A stretch of DNA of 64,000 nt from positions 472,008,879 to 472,072,878 of the forward strand of contig OY856413.1 of NCBI GenBank assembly GCA_963693085.1, in the 5' to 3' direction. A model generated the notes under the pieces. It had not been told where the DNA came from and searched no databases. It saw only the letters and a program-made list of their open reading frames with translations. The translations under genes and the position numbers were made by a program. Of the stretch, positions 59,972 to 64,000 are shown one piece after another (positions within the stretch are counted from its first letter, which is position 1; every line of letters begins with the position of its first letter). Source of the DNA: Alisma plantago-aquatica (Eukaryota > Streptophyta > Magnoliopsida > Alismatales > Alismataceae).

Positions 59972-61470
59972 TGAATTCAATTCAAATTAATTTCTATATG
60001 CAAAAATCATGGAACTAGAATAAATGAACAAGATCAACAATATCAAAATTGCCACCAATCCATATAGCAACATCAACAACTACTAGTTAACTCTTTCTAT
60101 AGCAAGACACGAAATCAGTAAAAAATATTAACTGTTTCTAGAACAATAAATATTAACTGTTTCTAGAGCAACATTAGTATATTATACATATAACAACCAA
60201 TTTTATAGACAAGTAGATATCTTTCTATAGCAAAATCAGTAAATAAACTCAAATATGAAATATATTAAGCAGCATTGTTAACTAATCTTTAGACAAATAC
60301 ATAATAGAACTAGTTTGTGAACATTTTTTCGAGGAGAAAAATACAGGAGCATAGCAGCCAGTTGTATAGTGGAGGAGACAGAATTGAGTATATAGGGAGG
60401 AAGAGCACAGCAGCTAGCACACTTAGCAGGCTATTGTGGAGGTCGTTGCTGCTGGAAGAGTGAAAAAGAGGGAGAAGAAGAGAATACATGGCGGTCGAAG
60501 AACAAAGGAGAAGAAACAGAAAACAATGTTGAAGATGAAGAAAAAGGGAAAGGGGAGGAGATACGTGGAGGGGAAGAAGTGAAGGAAAAGACAGGGAGAG
60601 GAGGGTGACGGAACTACAGTGAAAGCAAGTTGAAGAAGAAAGGAACAGAAGGTAAGGTGGAAGAGGGGGAGAAAACGTGGAGAAGGAAGGGGACAAGAAA
60701 CAGGGAGAAGAAGGGAGGACGATGTTGTTGAAAAAAGAGTAGAATGCCAGGTGGAAGAGGAAGAGAAAGGGGAAGAGGAGGAGAATACGAGAAGGAGGAA
60801 GAAGGGAGAACAACCACTCTTCAATAGAGAGTAAAGGAAGAGGTGAAGGAGGTACCTTTCACCGGAGGTTGTTGCTTCACCAGAGGTGGTGGCTGCTGCT
60901 TGGGATGTCCGCTCCAAGCAAAAACGGCTAGCTGCTTGCTCCAAGTTGCGGCCTTGCTGGCTCCTTCAACCGGCGACCTGCTGCTGCTTCAAGTTAGCCG
61001 GTGCACTGCTTCAAGGGAGCACAGCAAGGGAGCGGCTGTGCTGCTCCAAGCGGGTGGCTGTGGTGCTCCTTGTGAGCTGTTGCATTGCTCCGCTCCTTGG
61101 GTGCGGCCGCACTGCTCCTTGGAGACAGTCCGTGCAGCTGCTGCTTGCGGCGGCCAAGGTTGCTGCTGGTTGCAGCGGCAATCGTCGGGAGCGGGGGAGC
61201 GCTGGGGTTTAGGGCAGGGGAGGGGGGTTTGAGAGAAACGGGGTATCGGGGAGTCGGGTTAGGGTGGAAGGGGTGTGCAGCGTGCGTGCGTGTGCCATAG
61301 TGGGCCGGCTGGCATGTCTGGGTCGTGTCCCAGCCGCGTCGCAGTCGTGTCCAAGTGCAAAAAAAAAATAAAAAAATTGGACACTGCCGGGCTGTGTCCA
61401 CGGCGTGTCCGTGTTCGACACGTGTTGAGGACGGCCACGGCTCCTCACGGGAAGTGTCCGTGCTTCCGAG
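59464..61470. mobile_element. hAT-like non-autonomous DNA transposon (2.0 kb)
   Basis: Ends CTAGGAAGCACGGA and TCCGTGCTTCCGAG are inverted repeats with one mismatch. They are flanked by 8-bp GTGCTTAC (59456-59463) and GTGATTAC (61471-61478), again with one mismatch, the duplication length of hAT elements. CGGACACGG words cluster near both ends. Inside are an A/T microsatellite (59844-59970), a purine-rich tract (60430-60850) and a GC-rich stretch (60850-61320). No transposase is recognised; serine/leucine-rich minus-strand frames are products of the purine tract. Confidence 0.65.
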
Positions 61471-61799
61471 GTGATTACCTTAGGAGTAAGGGTTGTTCAC
61501 ATAGAAATGGGTGTCTGTTTTTCATGGAAATAACCACTATTTACAAGGTGAGTAATTCAGATTTTACTAGATATATATTTTTTGGCGCAGCTGTACTCTT
61601 TTGTTGGTGCGGTGCGGTTGTACTCTGTGGGGAGAGTGGGATGAATAGAAACATTTCCTAGCATAATAATAATAAAAAGTTGTCTTATTTCCAAGATCCA
61701 TACTATCCCGAATTTGATGTTGCAGTATCTAGGTTCTGAAAGAGTGCAAACTCAAACCGTTGATTTTTTCTCATGATATAATTCAGTACTAGTAGCCTA

Positions 61800-61945
61800 G
61801 TACTTAATGCACATAATTTTGGATAGTGGGACTTTCACCCTTGTCCAAGTTGCAGGAGAGAGAGAATAGCCAACAGCATACGCTGAGGGTCTTTAATCCA
61901 ATACTTCACAAGCGGCAGGCTTGACCAGCTGAGCTAGTTGACAAG
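61800..61945 (-). mobile_element. tRNA-derived SINE-like fragment
   Basis: The minus strand contains TAGCTCAGCTGG (61926-61937), a full match to the polymerase III A box of tRNA genes. It is followed by sequence that does not fold as a tRNA, and the B box is not clear. A second piece with a B-box-like GGTTCAAACT on the minus strand lies near 62215-62230. Confidence 0.3.
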
Positions 61946-62504
61946 TGCTTAATGCACATAATACTAGCAATAGAATGTAACATTACTGTATTCAACATGA
62001 TATGTTGGGGTTTTTGTTAGTGCTAGCATTGAACCAAACAGTAATTCATGTGTTTGTAGTATAATACAATCGAACCCTTAAGAAGATGGTCCAAATGCTG
62101 TTTGTAGTATAAATTTTCTTTATTTATTTTGTAGTTGATTTATTATTATAAAGAAGTAAACAACAGGCAGTGACACCAGCTGCACCAACAACCACACTAC
62201 CCAGAGGTCATATCTTAGTTTGAACCTGGGTCGGCTTTATTTGTAGACCTCCCAGCTATATCAATTCCGTGACGAAGAAAATGATTTTCAATTTTAAGTT
62301 ATCTAAATATTTTAACCACATTTATTATGGTCTGTGGGTGGCGCTTCCAAGAAACGAATTTGTGCTTCCTGATTAACTGAACTTCTAATCTGTTAGACAT
62401 GCTTCTTTGAACAGTTCACGGAACTAATGGTTGTCTGTAGTTTGATATTCTATCATTTTGTACTGTTTTAGATGATTCAATTAATGCTTTTGTTTTTGTT
62501 GCAG

Positions 62505-62830
62505 AAAAGCTGATACCGTGAAGCCATCACTGTCCCCTTTGACTGACCTTGTATGTACTTCAATGTTTACTGCGGGAATATGGAGTCTTTCCAGCTGGAG
62601 CTTTATCTAGACTTGACCACTTGTTCGTAGGAGTTAGATTTCCAAATGTTTGCCTTTTATCGTTCGTGTGTCCCTCCCCTAATGTGAGTTGTTAGATTTA
62701 AGTTTCTGTGTCTACTGAGAGTTGTAGATTATGAGCCTCGCATTGAAGATAGATGGTATTTTGTAATAATTTCAAGAGAATAAAAAAACGCCATAGAAAC
62801 TCTCTTTGTTCTCCTTCACTTGCTAGAGAT
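62505..62830 (+). other. Putative last exon (3' UTR) of PDI
   Basis: Noncoding sequence after a strong acceptor, with an AATAAA poly(A) signal at 62779-62784 and TTGTAATAATTT upstream of it. Cleavage is expected about 15-30 bases after the signal. Confidence 0.5.
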
Positions 62831-63490
62831 GACTGGTTTTAAAAAGACAATTTCATTGATATTTCAAGTTCATTGTGTAGCTTAGAAGCTCCTACTTGGT
62901 GGAGTAGCCTTCTTCCCCAATTTCAGGATGTACCCTCAATGTGAATCGTTGAGAGTTGTAGATTATCAGCCTCGCATTGAGGATAGATGGTATTTCGTAA
63001 CAATTTCAAGAGGATAATAAAAAGACGCCATAATTCTCTTTGTTATCCTTCACTTGCTAGAGATGTCTGGTTTTAAAGTGATAAATTCATTGATATGTCA
63101 AGATAAATTCGTAGCTTAGAAGTTCCTACCTATAGGAGTAGTGGGGTAGCCCTCTTCCCCAATTTCAGGATGTACCCCCCAATATGAGTTGTTAGATTTA
63201 AGCTTGTGTATACTGAGGGTTGTAGATTATGAACCTCACATTGAAGATGGATGGTATTGTGTAATTATTTCAAGAGGATAATAGAAAGGCGTCATAGAAA
63301 TCTTCTCACATTGAAGATGGATGGTATTGTGTAATTATTTCAAGAGGATAATAGAAAGGCGTCATAGAAATCTTCTTGTTCTCCTTTGCTTTGCTAGAGA
63401 TGTCTGGTTTTAAAATGATAATTTCATTGACATGTCAAGATAATTTTGTAGCTTAGAACTTCTTACAGGAGTGGTGGAGTAGCCCTCCTC
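62690..63490 (+). repeat. Tandem copies of PDI 3'-end sequence
   Basis: GAG..TTGTAGATTATNAGCCTCGCATTGA..ATAGATGGTATT recurs at about 62720, 62950 and 63220. Each copy leads to a GAGAATAAA or GAGGATAATA site and ends in TTCCCCAATTTCAGGATG. A 68-69-bp segment (CACATTGAAGATGGATGG...) is directly duplicated at about 63237-63375. Confidence 0.8.
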
Positions 63491-64000
63491 CTTCCCCAAT
63501 TTCAGGATGCAAGTTAATATAACCAGTTATTATGACAAGATATAATTACTGTGGCATTGAATGTCTTGAGACAGGACTGTTTACCAGTCAAAAGTTCGTC
63601 CTTGGTTTGCCTTCTCTGGGCCTGCTTTCTTAATCAAGAGTATGTCTTCGATTATTTTAGCTTCAAGTTTATCATTGTGAACATAACCAACTGCAAACTA
63701 AGAAATGTCTTTACCAAGGACATGTTTGGTTGCAGTGAAAATCAACATAGCACATTACTTTTCCTGCTGTTTCTAGAAACTTTGCGTTTGGTTGAGTGCA
63801 GTTGCATATCCCTACTTTGGATGCATGCTCCGGAATGATCTTTTTTACACAGAGTATTACTACAGATACCAGATTATTTTGGTGAAGTAACAAGTTACCT
63901 GATAAAGAGATCCATGATCTTTTGTACACAGACTTCTATCTGTACTATAAAATGAAGCAAACACCAGTATTACTACAGATACCAGATTATTTTGCTGAAG
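63491..64000. other. Downstream intergenic DNA
   Basis: No gene supported; the 95-codon frame at 63551-63838 has no recognisable feature. A roughly 30-bp direct repeat (AGTATTACTACAGATACCAG...) occurs near 63853 and 63966. TGTTTGGTTG words near 63725 and 63785 may mark a small MITE. Confidence 0.45.

Larger units (their letters stand above)
56479..62504 (+). other. Putative 6-kb intron in the PDI 3' UTR
   Basis: Nine bases after the stop codon lies a consensus donor (GATT|GTAAGT). At 62504 a strong acceptor (TTTTTGTTGCAG|AAAAGC) opens a 3'-UTR-like exon. The 6026 bp between them hold a ~190-bp repeat family, a foldback, hAT-like repeats and SINE-like pieces, but no gene. The stop lies too close to the junction to trigger decay of the mRNA by the usual 50-nt rule. 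Inference; the mRNA might instead end before the intron. Confidence 0.5.

Noticed and set aside
60310..60944. Serine/leucine-rich minus-strand proteins of 167-173 aa
   Set aside because: They are translations of a purine-rich tract of low complexity, open in several frames at once, with no motif.
60843..61401. Cysteine-rich plus-strand protein and overlapping frames
   Set aside because: GC-rich DNA inside a hAT-like element leaves several overlapping frames open; none has a domain or conserved context.
61926..61937. A tRNA gene suggested by a perfect A box
   Set aside because: The following sequence does not form a cloverleaf and the B box is missing or degenerate; a SINE fragment is more likely.
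63551..63838. 95-codon hydrophobic frame at the right end
   Set aside because: No recognisable domain, no promoter or codon pattern, and it sits in repeat-rich 3' flanking DNA.

Overview
The window is nuclear DNA of a flowering plant. The evidence is a ten-exon gene for an ER protein disulfide isomerase ending in KDEL, surrounded by plant-specific LTR retrotransposons (Tekay/Del-like chromovirus, Athila-like and SIRE/Maximus-like copia). The GC-rich first exon and TE-dense flank would suit a monocot, but the species cannot be fixed from this sequence. No prokaryotic feature, rRNA gene or intact tRNA gene was seen.

Bases 1-41718 are a stack of nested retrotransposons whose order can be read from split sequences and 5-bp target duplications. 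The deepest layer is a SIRE-like copia element on the minus strand (gag piece 28900-29236, LTR 29237-41718 in two parts). A plus-strand SIRE-like unit in tandem form (15778-28899) sits in its gag. That unit is in turn interrupted by an Athila-like Ty3 element (up to 15777) and a 5049-bp solo LTR (22809-27857). The minus-strand SIRE LTR is split by a Tekay-like element, Tekay-B (30196-41116). The Athila copy is broken by a hAT-like end (1-154) and by a second Tekay-like element, Tekay-A (1112-10769).

Tekay-A has near-complete gag and pol with two in-frame amber codons, and LTRs that differ at roughly 40 sites by eye. Tekay-B has a badly decayed interior, but its 3277-bp LTRs differ at only two sites noticed. 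It therefore moved recently while already defective, presumably using proteins supplied by an intact relative. Both share PBS, PPT, LTR ends, a putative leader intron and a striking series of nested hairpins.

Bases 41719-48780 hold older LTR-like remnants and AT-rich DNA without recognisable genes. The PDI gene follows: promoter about 48781-49279, coding exons 49280-56469, and probably a 6-kb intron in the 3' UTR (56479-62504) filled with hAT-like repeats and a 1-kb foldback. The final 3' exon starts at 62505 and runs into tandemly duplicated 3' sequence.

The most unusual signal is in the LTRs. The two Tekay LTR types carry three tandem two-tier hairpins (outer stem, spacer, inner stem with a shared 7-nt loop) plus a fourth hairpin, with compensatory and wobble changes that preserve pairing. 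A different hairpin series lies at a similar place in the solo LTR. Separately, most LTR families here contain clusters of short CG-containing palindromes, and some palindrome words recur in unrelated families.
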